DNA of 17,871 bases from Clostridiales bacterium UBA3705 (lineage in GTDB: Bacteria > Bacillota_A > Clostridia > Oscillospirales > Oscillospiraceae): the NCBI GenBank assembly GCA_002372735.1, contig DFIE01000112.1, positions 1 to 17,871 of the forward strand, written 5' to 3'. The position numbers and the translations under genes were made by a program. This document shows, one piece after another, positions 8,027-14,676 of this stretch. The notes beneath the pieces were generated by a model that saw only the letters and a program-made list of their open reading frames with translations, was not told the DNA's origin and did not search any database. Numbering within the stretch: the first letter of the stretch is position 1; the number at the start of each line of letters is the position of its first letter.

Positions 8027-10138
8027 TCAGTCAAACAGATAGCCGAAATAGTCCTCATCCAGCACCTTGCCGGAGTAGGAGAGCTTGTTGGCCACGATGG
8101 TTTTCATCCTGTCCACATAGGCGTCGTCCACGGTGACGCCCTCGTTGGGGGTGAACTCCCCGGTGGCAGAGTCGTACTTGCCCTTGTCGGTGGCCCAGCT
8201 GTAGTTGGTCCACAGGGCCAGGGGCTCGGTGTCAGAGAAGACGTCACGGCCCACCAGCAGGCGGGAGTCGTACTCCAGGCCGAAGAGGTTGGACAGGGTG
8301 GGCACAATGTCCAGGCTGTAGGTGGGGCCCTTGACCTCCACGGCCAGATCCTTGTTCTCGTGCTCCAGGCAGCCGGACCAGATGATCAGGTTGTTGTGGT
8401 CCTGCTCAAAGCTGTTGCTGTAGGTGTAGCCGTACAGGTCGGTGACGTAGTCCTCAAAGTTGCCGAAGGTGTGGGATTTTTCCAGACCGTAGGGGTAGTG
8501 GTCGCCGGTCATGACAATGACGGTGTCGTCGGCGATGCCCTTGGCCTCCAGCTTCTCCACCATGGTCTTCAGGGCCTCCTCCAGCTCCAGCTGGTAGCAG
8601 AAGTAGTTCATGGTGGTCTGCTTATACCGGTCGCCGAAGACGGCCTTGACCCGGTCGATGTATTTTTCCACCTTGGGGTCGTCGTCCTTGTAGATGCAGT
8701 GGCCGGAGATGGACATGTAATACACGCTGAAGGGCTGGTTGTCGATGTAGGTGTCCATGGTCTTGTCAAAGAAGATCTGGTCGCCGGGCCACCAGCCGGT
8801 GATGTCCTCCAGCCCGTTGCCCAGGGCCAGGAATTCGTCGTAGCCCAGGTGGGTATGGGTGATGTTCCGGTTGTAGAAGTCGTAGTCGCCGTCGTGATAG
8901 GCGTTGCCGTGGTAGCCCAGCCGGGAGAGCTGGCTGCCCATGGTGAAGTAGTTGTTGTTGTCCACAATGGACTGCATGGTGTCCACGCCGTTCAGGGGCG
9001 CCAGGCCGAAGAGCATGGAATACTCGCCGGTGGAGGTGGAGCCGCCCCAGGTGGGCTGGTAGAACTCAGAGAAATAGAAGCCGTTGTGCACCAGCCGGTA
9101 CAGGGTGGGAGTGAGCTCCTCGTTGCACACCACGTCGCAGTAGGCCTCGGCGCAGATGATGATCAGGTTCTTGCCCTTGAACAGGCCGGTGTACTTGTTC
9201 TTGTTGCTGGGCTGGAGGGACTGCACGTAGGCGTTCATATTCTGGATGGTCTCGTTGGAGGTCTCCTTGAAGTTCAGGTCCATCACGTTGTCCCCGGTGA
9301 TGGGGGGCTCGGTGGCCACAGGGGCAGTGGCCGGCACCTGGGCGGCGCCGCTCTCCACGGTCTGGCCGTCGGCGGCCTGGGCATCGGCGGCCTGGGTATC
9401 GGCGGGGGGATTGTCCAGCACCAGCTCGCCGCCGGCGGAGGACTTGCTGCCCAAGGACAGGCGGGTGGAGGTCAGCAGGCCGAAGGTCTGGGTGGCGATG
9501 TTATAGTTGAACTGGCTGCCGTACTGGTCCTTGCTCTTGCCGTGGGCGGCAATGAGCACCGTGAAGCCCTGGACCACCAGGGCCGCCACCAGCACCATGG
9601 CCGCAAAGGACAGCCGGTAGCGCCGGGCGGGCATCCGCCGTTTGCCGGTGCCGGTGTAGAGCAGGGCGGGCAAAAACAGCAGCAGGATCTTGGGGATGCC
9701 GTGGAAGATGGCCCGCAGGGTCTCCCCCAGGAAGCCGCCCACCACGCCGCCGGTGCCGGTGACAATGTCCTTGGGGGTGAAGAACACCTGGAAGCTGCTG
9801 TGCAGCAGCGCCTCGGTACTGAAAAACAGGGCGATGAGATACAGCAGCACCATGCTGACAATCCGGTTGACCTTGGGCTTGAAGGGAATGGTCACGCAGG
9901 TGAGGAACAGGCCCGCCGCAATGCCGAACAGCAGCGGATACCCCAGGGATTTGAACAGATTGAAGCCGCAGAACAGCCGCAGCAGCAGCTCGGAATACAC
10001 CAGTACCACCGGGAACAGCCACAGGTGGCTGACGCGCCAGCGCTGCCGGCGATACATCCGCAGCAGATTTTTACGCACGTTGTTGGCGCTCTCCAGCACC
10101 GGCCTGCCGCCCTGACGGCGGCGAAGAGATTCCTGCAA
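8027..10138 (-). CDS. LTA synthase family membrane sulfatase-fold enzyme
   Basis: Members of this family transfer glycerol-phosphate from phosphatidylglycerol onto lipoteichoic acid or related polymers outside the membrane. The 703-aa form has about five N-terminal TM helices (near 39-57, 64-83, 92-110, 147-162, 176-198), a low-complexity Ala/Asp/Gln/Thr/Pro linker (about 233-285) and an extracellular sulfatase-fold domain (about 320-620). Likely Mn ligands and nucleophile match LtaS: E331 in IIICAEAYCD, T368 in WGGSTSTGEY, D546-H547 in MTGDHYPYG; SISGHCIY is the probable substrate-side His. I prefer TTG 10138 because GAGGTG lies 6 nt upstream; TTG 10168 adds 10 residues but has a poor SD. 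Whether the product is true LTA or another phosphoglycerol modification cannot be told from sequence. It has its own promoter and terminator. Confidence 0.85.
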   Translation of the reverse strand: MQESLRRRQGGRPVLESANNVRKNLLRMYRRQRWRVSHLWLFPVVLVYSELLLRLFCGFNLFKSLGYPLLFGIAAGLFLTCVTIPFKPKVNRIVSMVLLYLIALFFSTEALLHSSFQVFFTPKDIVTGTGGVVGGFLGETLRAIFHGIPKILLLFLPALLYTGTGKRRMPARRYRLSFAAMVLVAALVVQGFTVLIAAHGKSKDQYGSQFNYNIATQTFGLLTSTRLSLGSKSSAGGELVLDNPPADTQAADAQAADGQTVESGAAQVPATAPVATEPPITGDNVMDLNFKETSNETIQNMNAYVQSLQPSNKNKYTGLFKGKNLIIICAEAYCDVVCNEELTPTLYRLVHNGFYFSEFYQPTWGGSTSTGEYSMLFGLAPLNGVDTMQSIVDNNNYFTMGSQLSRLGYHGNAYHDGDYDFYNRNITHTHLGYDEFLALGNGLEDITGWWPGDQIFFDKTMDTYIDNQPFSVYYMSISGHCIYKDDDPKVEKYIDRVKAVFGDRYKQTTMNYFCYQLELEEALKTMVEKLEAKGIADDTVIVMTGDHYPYGLEKSHTFGNFEDYVTDLYGYTYSNSFEQDHNNLIIWSGCLEHENKDLAVEVKGPTYSLDIVPTLSNLFGLEYDSRLLVGRDVFSDTEPLALWTNYSWATDKGKYDSATGEFTPNEGVTVDDAYVDRMKTIVANKLSYSGKVLDEDYFGYLFD
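9369..9405. repeat. 15-nt tandem repeat in the LTA synthase linker
   Basis: Two copies of a 15-nt unit (TCGGCGGCCTGGGCA at 9369-9383; one base differs at 9384-9398) plus a 7-nt partial third copy. On the minus strand they encode the ADTQA / ADAQA / ADGQT run in the linker between the TM bundle and the catalytic domain. Being in frame, copy-number changes would alter linker length without a frameshift. Confidence 0.75.
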
Positions 10139-10144
10139 GTGAAT

Positions 10145-10150
10145 CACCTC
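10145..10150 (-). promoter_or_regulatory. Ribosome binding site fixing the LTA synthase start
   Basis: GAGGTG on the minus strand lies 6 nt upstream of TTG 10138. The alternative in-frame TTG at 10168 lies upstream of this SD and has only AAGAGC three bases before it. Confidence 0.55.
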
Positions 10151-10180
10151 ATTTGATCGATTTTTCAAAAAGCTCTTAAC

Positions 10181-10209
10181 AGTTTACCACCGCCAGAGCA
10201 AAAAATCAA
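10181..10209 (-). promoter_or_regulatory. Probable promoter of the LTA synthase family gene
   Basis: The minus strand reads TTGATT (10204-10209), a 17-bp spacer and TAAACT (10181-10186). Each hexamer matches 4 of 6 consensus bases. It lies in the 99-nt gap after rqcH, where I see no terminator, so read-through from rqcH may also contribute. Confidence 0.5.
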
Positions 10210-10237
10210 CCTTATTTCGACAAAATCCGACAGATCT

Positions 10238-12001
10238 TCACTTACTTTGCCCCTCCGGGCGCAGCTTCTCCGGCAGGTCGGGGTCCGGGGTGACGTAGAG
10301 TGTGCGGTAGTTTTCATAGACCACCATGCCGGGCTTGGCCCCGGCGGGCTTTTTTACCTGGCGCACGGGGCAGCAGTCCACAGGCACGTTCTGCCCCTGG
10401 CGGGCCTGGGAGTAGTAGGCCGCCAGCTGGGCCGCCTGGGTGAGCGTCCGATCCGGGGGCCGGGTGCCGGCGCAGGCGATGATCACATGGCTGCCGTGGA
10501 TCTTTTGGGTGTGGAGCCACAGATCCGTCTTGTAGGCGGCCTTGCAGGTGAGCAGGTCGTTCTGTCGGTTGTTGCGGCCCACATAGATCACAAAACCGTC
10601 AGAGGAGCGGAACTCCATGGGCTTGGAGGCCGGCAGCTTCATCTGCTTTTTCCGGTCGTTGTTCTTCAGATAGCCCCCCTCCACCAGTTCGGCCCGGATC
10701 TCCGCCAGGTCCCGCTCTGACTCCGCCCGCTCCAGGGCGTCCAGGACGCTGGCCAAATAGCGCTCCTCCTCCTCGCCCAGGTGGATCTGCTGGGTGAGAA
10801 AGCTCTGGGCGTGCTTGGCCTTGGTATAATCCTTGTAAAACTTGGCCGCGTTCTGCTGGGGGGAGAGGGTCACGTTCAGGGGGATGTCGATCTGGCCCAT
10901 CTCCGGGTCGTAAAAGTCCACCGCCGTGAGCCGGGCCTGCCCCCGCTGGATCTGGTGCAGATTGGCAGTGACAATGTCGCCCAGCTGGCGCAGACGTTCC
11001 CGGTCATAGGTGGCCTCCAGCTCCCGGCGCTGGGCGGCCAGCTTGCGCTGGGTCCGGCTGTGGAGGGTGGTCAGGGTCTTGCGCAGGGTCTGGGCCCGGG
11101 CCCGCAGCCGCTGGACCCGGTCCCGGCCGGAGAAGAACTCCTCCAGCAGGTCCCCAAAGCCCGGCAGGGTGCGCTGGGTCATGTAATCCCCGTACTGGCC
11201 GATGGGCAGGAAGGTGAAGTCCTTGGCCTCCCCGGCCTTTTCCAGCAGGGTGGGCACAGGGGCGTCCAGCAGGTGGGTCATGCTCTGGGCCAGGCTGCGG
11301 GCGGTGCGGTCGGGGTCCAGGGCGGTGACGTCCGGGTCGGTCCGGCCGGTGGCCCGGAAGGCCAGCTCCCGGGCAATCAGGGGGGAGATGCCGGCGTACC
11401 GGTCCATCAGCCAGCGGTCCAGACTCTGGGCCAGGGCTGTGGCCCCCAGCTGGCGGGCCAGCTCCTCGGGCCGGACCTGCAGAGGATCCGCCTTGTCCTG
11501 GGCCGGGGGCCGGCGGTAGAACAGGCCGGGCAGAACCTGGCGCTTTTCCGACATCTCCAGATCCACCCGGCGCATACAGTCAATGATCCGGCCGTCGGGG
11601 CCGGTGAGAATCAGATTGGAATTGCGGCCCATGAGCTCCAGGTACAGGTGCTTTTCGCTGAGCAGGCCCAGCTCGTCGGCGCACTCCATGCACAGATCCA
11701 CCGCCCGCTCCATGGGCAGCTGGGTCAGGCTGAGAATCCGCCCGCCCTGCAGATGCTTGCGCAGCAGCATACAGAACATGGGGGGCTGGGCCGGGTTTTC
11801 ATACCGGCTTTGGGTGTAGTGCAGCCGGGGATGGTTGGAGGAGGCCGAAAGCAGCAGCCGGCGGTTGCCCAGGCTCTGGCTGCGGACGCTGAGCAGCACG
11901 GTGTCCCGCTCGGGCTGCTGGATCTTGTCGATCCGGGCCCCGGGCAGACTCTGGCTGAGCTCCCGGGTCAGGGCGGTGAGATACAGGGCGTCAAGTGGCA
12001 T
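10238..12001 (-). CDS. rqcH: NFACT protein RqcH (ribosome quality control, alanine tailing)
   Basis: RqcH binds 50S subunits obstructed by peptidyl-tRNA and recruits tRNA-Ala to add C-terminal alanine degrons. Older annotations call the family fibronectin-binding protein A. The 587-aa protein has NFACT-N (about 1-180), an HhH segment (about 190-250), a coiled-coil middle (about 295-440, KAQ/RE-rich) and NFACT-R (about 466-575: DGFVIYVGRNNRQNDLL, LWLHTQ, GSHVII). In the NFACT-N position equivalent to the Asp-Arg pair needed by Bacillus RqcH, the sequence reads Glu98-Arg99 (LPMERAVDL). The start is ATG 12001 with GGAGGG 8 nt upstream, overlapping the mrnC end by 11 nt, which suggests coupled translation. 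The family call is secure; retained tailing activity is likely but unproven. Confidence 0.92.
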   Translation of the reverse strand: MPLDALYLTALTRELSQSLPGARIDKIQQPERDTVLLSVRSQSLGNRRLLLSASSNHPRLHYTQSRYENPAQPPMFCMLLRKHLQGGRILSLTQLPMERAVDLCMECADELGLLSEKHLYLELMGRNSNLILTGPDGRIIDCMRRVDLEMSEKRQVLPGLFYRRPPAQDKADPLQVRPEELARQLGATALAQSLDRWLMDRYAGISPLIARELAFRATGRTDPDVTALDPDRTARSLAQSMTHLLDAPVPTLLEKAGEAKDFTFLPIGQYGDYMTQRTLPGFGDLLEEFFSGRDRVQRLRARAQTLRKTLTTLHSRTQRKLAAQRRELEATYDRERLRQLGDIVTANLHQIQRGQARLTAVDFYDPEMGQIDIPLNVTLSPQQNAAKFYKDYTKAKHAQSFLTQQIHLGEEEERYLASVLDALERAESERDLAEIRAELVEGGYLKNNDRKKQMKLPASKPMEFRSSDGFVIYVGRNNRQNDLLTCKAAYKTDLWLHTQKIHGSHVIIACAGTRPPDRTLTQAAQLAAYYSQARQGQNVPVDCCPVRQVKKPAGAKPGMVVYENYRTLYVTPDPDLPEKLRPEGQSK

Positions 12002-12407
12002 GGTCAGATCCCTCCATGGCGGCGTGAAAGAGCTGGTTCAGCCGGTCCCGCTCCCCCAGCAGCCACAGCCAGCCGAACAGAGTCTCCAGCCCGGTGGCCC
12101 GGGCGTACTGGCCGGGGGTGGCGCTTTTGGGGGCCTGGTGGGAGTGGGCGTTGCGCCCCCGCTTGTACACCGCCAGCTCCCGGTCGGTCAGCAGGGGGAG
12201 GATCCGGTCCACAAAGCCCGCCTGGGCCGGGGCGGTCACCAGCTCCACCGTGCGGCGGTGGAGAGTCTTGTTGGTCTCGACCCCGTGGAGAATCAGATAG
12301 CTGCGCACCAGCAGCTCAAACACTCCGTCGCCCACATGGGCCAGGCCCAGCTCGCTGATCTGGTCCAGGGCCTTGGGCGGCAGGGCGAGATGGAAATAAT
12401 CGGTCAC
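11991..12407 (-). CDS. mrnC: Mini-ribonuclease III (MrnC)
   Basis: Mini-III is an RNase III-type nuclease without a dsRNA-binding domain; in Bacillus it finishes both ends of 23S rRNA. The 138-aa protein starts MTDYFHLALP and shows the catalytic region HVGDGVFELLVR with Asp27, the signature YKRGRNAHSH (81-90), and ATGLETLFGWLWLLG with the second acidic residue Glu108. The start is GTG 12407, with AGGAGGG 9 nt upstream; reading further upstream gives non-homologous sequence inside the preceding gene. GTGA joins its start to the stop of the DUF2812 gene (4-nt overlap). In Bacillus mrnC follows cysS and precedes rlmB; here it sits between a DUF2812 gene and rqcH. Confidence 0.92.
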   Translation of the reverse strand: MTDYFHLALPPKALDQISELGLAHVGDGVFELLVRSYLILHGVETNKTLHRRTVELVTAPAQAGFVDRILPLLTDRELAVYKRGRNAHSHQAPKSATPGQYARATGLETLFGWLWLLGERDRLNQLFHAAMEGSDHAT

Positions 12408-12922
12408 TGGGTGAGTCCCTCCTCCAGAAATTTGATGAGATAGGTGGCAATGAGCGCCCCGGTCATAGGCAGGGCCGTGGCGTACAGGATGGGCAGCAGG
12501 CTGGAGGCGTAGCCCCCGATGAGCAGCAGCGTCCCCAGCACCAGCATCACCCGGCGGAAGCTCTCCCACCCCTGCTTGCGCCGGCGCAGGACGTCATAGA
12601 CCGGCTCGCGGCCCTGCCAGAGCTCCGGGATCTCCCCCTCCCCGGCGGGGCGGCGGTACAGCCGCCAAATCCCCCGGCGGGCATACAGCTCCCAGCCCGC
12701 CAGCGCCTGGCGGGAGGAATAGGTGATCTCGTCGGCGGCGCCGTCCTTGGCCCGGCAGCAGCCCAGGCGGTAGACCCAGTCCCCCGGGGCCCGGACGTAG
12801 CGCTGCAGGATCCTGCCCGGCCGCTCCGGCTGCCAGCCCTGCCGGGCCATGGCGTTGAGGGTGTCCTCCCACCGGCCGATGTGGCCGGGCTTGTGGTAGC
12901 GCAGCTGTGTCTTGCGTTCCAT
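12404..12922 (-). CDS. DUF2812-like membrane protein of unknown function
   Basis: The 172-aa protein has a cytoplasmic-looking N-terminal half (about 1-115) with the DUF2812-style pattern WEDTLNAMARQGWQPERPGRILQRYV, in which a short helix ending in GW precedes a strand. Two hydrophobic helices follow (about 123-141 and 143-166), with a short acidic tail. The function of DUF2812 proteins is not established; many in Clostridia are encoded next to PadR-type regulators, but none is present here. The start is ATG 12922 with AGGAGG 5 nt upstream, 9 nt after the upstream lipoprotein gene. Its stop overlaps the mrnC GTG by 4 nt. The family assignment is by pattern only. Confidence 0.7.
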   Translation of the reverse strand: MERKTQLRYHKPGHIGRWEDTLNAMARQGWQPERPGRILQRYVRAPGDWVYRLGCCRAKDGAADEITYSSRQALAGWELYARRGIWRLYRRPAGEGEIPELWQGREPVYDVLRRRKQGWESFRRVMLVLGTLLLIGGYASSLLPILYATALPMTGALIATYLIKFLEEGLTQ

Positions 12923-12931
12923 AGGGCCCTC

Positions 12932-14017
12932 CTACTGGCTGTCCACGCCCACGTAGACCCAGGCGTTGGGCAGATAGCGGCCCTCGGGGGCGCCGGTGTT
13001 GGAGCAGCGGATGATGGGCTTGCCCCGGTACCACAAAATGGCCGTGGTGCCGCCGTCTACGTTGATGGCGTTCAGGCCGCCGTAGTCCTTCATGATCCGG
13101 GCAACCTCCACCACGCTGCAGCCGGGAGAGTCGCTGAACCGGCCCTCCACCGCGGCCATAAGGATTTCGCCCTTGTCGTTCTGGCCGATGCAGGCCCTGG
13201 GGTTTTCGCCGGTCCAGATGCCGGGGTCCTGGAACTCCCCGTCAATGAGCAGGGCGGGGGTGAATTCCATGGCGTCGGTGGTGCCGGGGCCCACGTCGTA
13301 GGCCGCCACGCGGACGTAGAACCAGTTGTTGTCGTGCAGCTCAATGCGCCAGTAGCCGTAGCCGTAGCGCTCGCCGTAGCTCACCCCGTCGCACATGCTG
13401 TAGCCCGCCTGGCGGCCGCCGTTGCCGTTGCCGTTGGGGTCCAGAAAGCCGCTGCCGGTCACCGCCAGGACCCCGCCGTGGCGGGTGGCGATGTCGCCGA
13501 TGTGCTCCCCCGCCACGCCCATGTTGGCGGAGGGATACAGGTGCAGGCGGGAGGGGTCCTTGGCAATGGCCAGCACCCCCCTGGAGTTGTTGCAGATGAT
13601 CCGCAGAATCAAAATCTTCTCTTTGGCGTCAATGGCCAGCACCTGGTGGCCGTTCACAGTATACAGATCCAGGCCGCTGTCGCCAAGCCAGGCCTGGTTG
13701 ACGGCCACACCCTGGTAGCCGTCCTGGAAATACTCCGGGTTTTGGGCAAGCCAGGCGTCGGTCTGGTCGGGGTCCAGCTCCCAGAAGGTGTGGTAGAACT
13801 TGTCTCTCTCATAGGCCTGCTCATCAAAGGGCTCCTCGGTGGTCTCGGGCACGGCGGTGGTCTCAGGGGCCGGGGCGGTCTCTGTGACAGGGGCGGCCGT
13901 GGTCTCGGGGGAAAGGGTGACCGGAGCAGGCGTCTCCACAGGCGCAGGGGCCGGGGCCGGGCCGGTACAGGCGCACAGCAGGGCCAGCGCCAGCAGCAGG
14001 GGTATCAGCTTTTTCAT
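12932..14017 (-). CDS. Phosphodiester glycosidase family (NAGPA-type) lipoprotein
   Basis: The 361-aa product starts with a lipoprotein signal (MKKLIPLLLALALLCAC, lipidation most likely at Cys17). A Thr/Pro/Glu/Ala-rich spacer with repeated PETT units follows (18-64), then a globular domain (about 100-360). The domain carries hallmarks of the NAGPA / DUF2233 fold: GGVLAVTGSGFLDPNG (181-196), a central ALLIDGEF, CIGQNDKGEILMAAVEGR (276-293), and INVDGGTTAILWYRGKP (318-334). Family members cleave sugar-phosphodiester bonds, and bacterial versions are thought to act on cell-surface glycans. The usual NG(D/G)FF element is here TGSGF. The start is ATG 14017 with GGAGG 8 nt upstream, behind a strong promoter. 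It is probably the first gene of the unit ending in rqcH. Confidence 0.85.
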   Translation of the reverse strand: MKKLIPLLLALALLCACTGPAPAPAPVETPAPVTLSPETTAAPVTETAPAPETTAVPETTEEPFDEQAYERDKFYHTFWELDPDQTDAWLAQNPEYFQDGYQGVAVNQAWLGDSGLDLYTVNGHQVLAIDAKEKILILRIICNNSRGVLAIAKDPSRLHLYPSANMGVAGEHIGDIATRHGGVLAVTGSGFLDPNGNGNGGRQAGYSMCDGVSYGERYGYGYWRIELHDNNWFYVRVAAYDVGPGTTDAMEFTPALLIDGEFQDPGIWTGENPRACIGQNDKGEILMAAVEGRFSDSPGCSVVEVARIMKDYGGLNAINVDGGTTAILWYRGKPIIRCSNTGAPEGRYLPNAWVYVGVDSQ

Positions 14018-14046
14018 AGAACATTCCTCCCTCTTTGATCGGGCCT

Positions 14047-14075
14047 ATTATACCGCATCTTGCCGCCGATTGCAA
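14047..14075 (-). promoter_or_regulatory. Strong sigma-A promoter of the lipoprotein-DUF2812-mrnC-rqcH unit
   Basis: The minus strand reads TTGCAA (14070-14075), exactly 17 bp, then a perfect TATAAT (14047-14052), 30 nt upstream of the lipoprotein ATG. The next upstream gene is closed by a terminator directly before it. Confidence 0.8.
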
Positions 14076-14079
14076 CGAC

Positions 14080-14120
14080 AAAAGAAAATCGAGCCTCCGT
14101 CGCCGGACGGGGGCTCGATT
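14080..14120 (-). terminator. Rho-independent terminator of the zinc-ribbon gene
   Basis: An inverted repeat spans 14087-14120: 9 bp (AATCGAGCC / GGCTCGATT), one C-A mismatch, then 5 bp closing a 4-nt loop. It is followed on the minus strand by TTCTTTT and begins 9 nt after the stop codon. Confidence 0.85.
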
Positions 14121-14129
14121 CTGCAGGGC

Positions 14130-14537
14130 TCAGCCCTGGGGCATCTCGTTGGGATTTGCCAGCTCAATGACCACGGTGTTGGACCACATACCCACTTTCA
14201 GGTGGGCCTTGGCGCACACATAGGGGGACTGCGGGGTCAGGTTGACCTGCAGATCCACGCAGCGGCGGGACATGCCGTGGGCCATGTGCAGGGTGTAGGC
14301 GCCCAGGGGCAGGGGGATGCGGATGCTCTCTTTGTTGGCCAGGTGGCCGTAGGGCTGGCCGTTGATGTAGATGCTGAAGGGAACCGCCATGCCCATGGGG
14401 TTGCCCATGCGGTACAGCTGGAGCATGCCGGGCTGGTTGGTGTCAACCTGGTTGCGGCACTTGGGGCAGGGACCGGGGCCCAATGCGTTGTACACATTGC
14501 CGCAGTGCGGGCACTTGGCACGAAGATTGATTGCCAT
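14130..14537 (-). CDS. Small zinc-ribbon protein with a beta-rich C-terminal domain, unknown function
   Basis: The 135-aa protein opens with a four-cysteine zinc ribbon (CPHC at 9-12 and CPKC at 24-27). A beta-rich domain follows (about 52-128) reading FSIYINGQPYGHLANKES, then LPLGAYTLHMAHG. It resembles PEGA/DUF2846-type small sandwich domains, in which a ligand-like strand pair ends in a Pro-Leu-Gly-x-Tyr-Thr-Leu turn. No TM helix or signal peptide is visible, so it is probably cytoplasmic. The start is ATG 14537 with AGGAGG 7 nt upstream; upstream in-frame codons are promoter DNA. It is monocistronic, with a perfect-consensus promoter and a strong terminator, which suggests abundant expression. 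I cannot name a function. Confidence 0.8.
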   Translation of the reverse strand: MAINLRAKCPHCGNVYNALGPGPCPKCRNQVDTNQPGMLQLYRMGNPMGMAVPFSIYINGQPYGHLANKESIRIPLPLGAYTLHMAHGMSRRCVDLQVNLTPQSPYVCAKAHLKVGMWSNTVVIELANPNEMPQG

Positions 14538-14570
14538 ATCAAAGCCTCCTGTAAGTTTATTGACACTTTC

Positions 14571-14599
14571 ATTATAGACCCCCCGGCGGACTTTGTCAA
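14571..14599 (-). promoter_or_regulatory. Perfect-consensus sigma-A promoter of the zinc-ribbon gene
   Basis: The minus strand reads TTGACA (14594-14599), a 17-bp spacer and TATAAT (14571-14576), 33 nt upstream of the ATG. All 12 consensus bases match. It is back to back with the plus-strand promoter at 14622-14650; 22 bp separate the two -35 boxes. Confidence 0.85.
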
Positions 14600-14621
14600 T
14601 GCGGGGACGAAATACTTTTTC

Positions 14622-14650
14622 TTTACAATTTTCCCCGGGAGAATTATAAT
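14622..14650 (+). promoter_or_regulatory. Sigma-A promoter of the metallopeptidase-aldolase operon
   Basis: TTTACA (14622-14627), a 17-bp spacer and TATAAT (14645-14650), 26 nt upstream of the ATG at 14677. Eleven of 12 consensus bases match. Confidence 0.82.
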
Positions 14651-14676
14651 AGAGAAAATTTGAGAGGAGGTCCCCC

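Noticed and set aside
6070..10156. Very long plus-strand open frames opposite typA (about 614 codons) and the LTA synthase gene (about 730 codons), with similar ones opposite rqcH, dnaB and the lipoprotein gene
   Set aside because: They mirror well-supported minus-strand genes, have low-complexity Gly/His/Val/Gln-rich translations and no SD or promoter. In this GC-rich genome, stop codons are rare on the opposite strand of highly biased genes.
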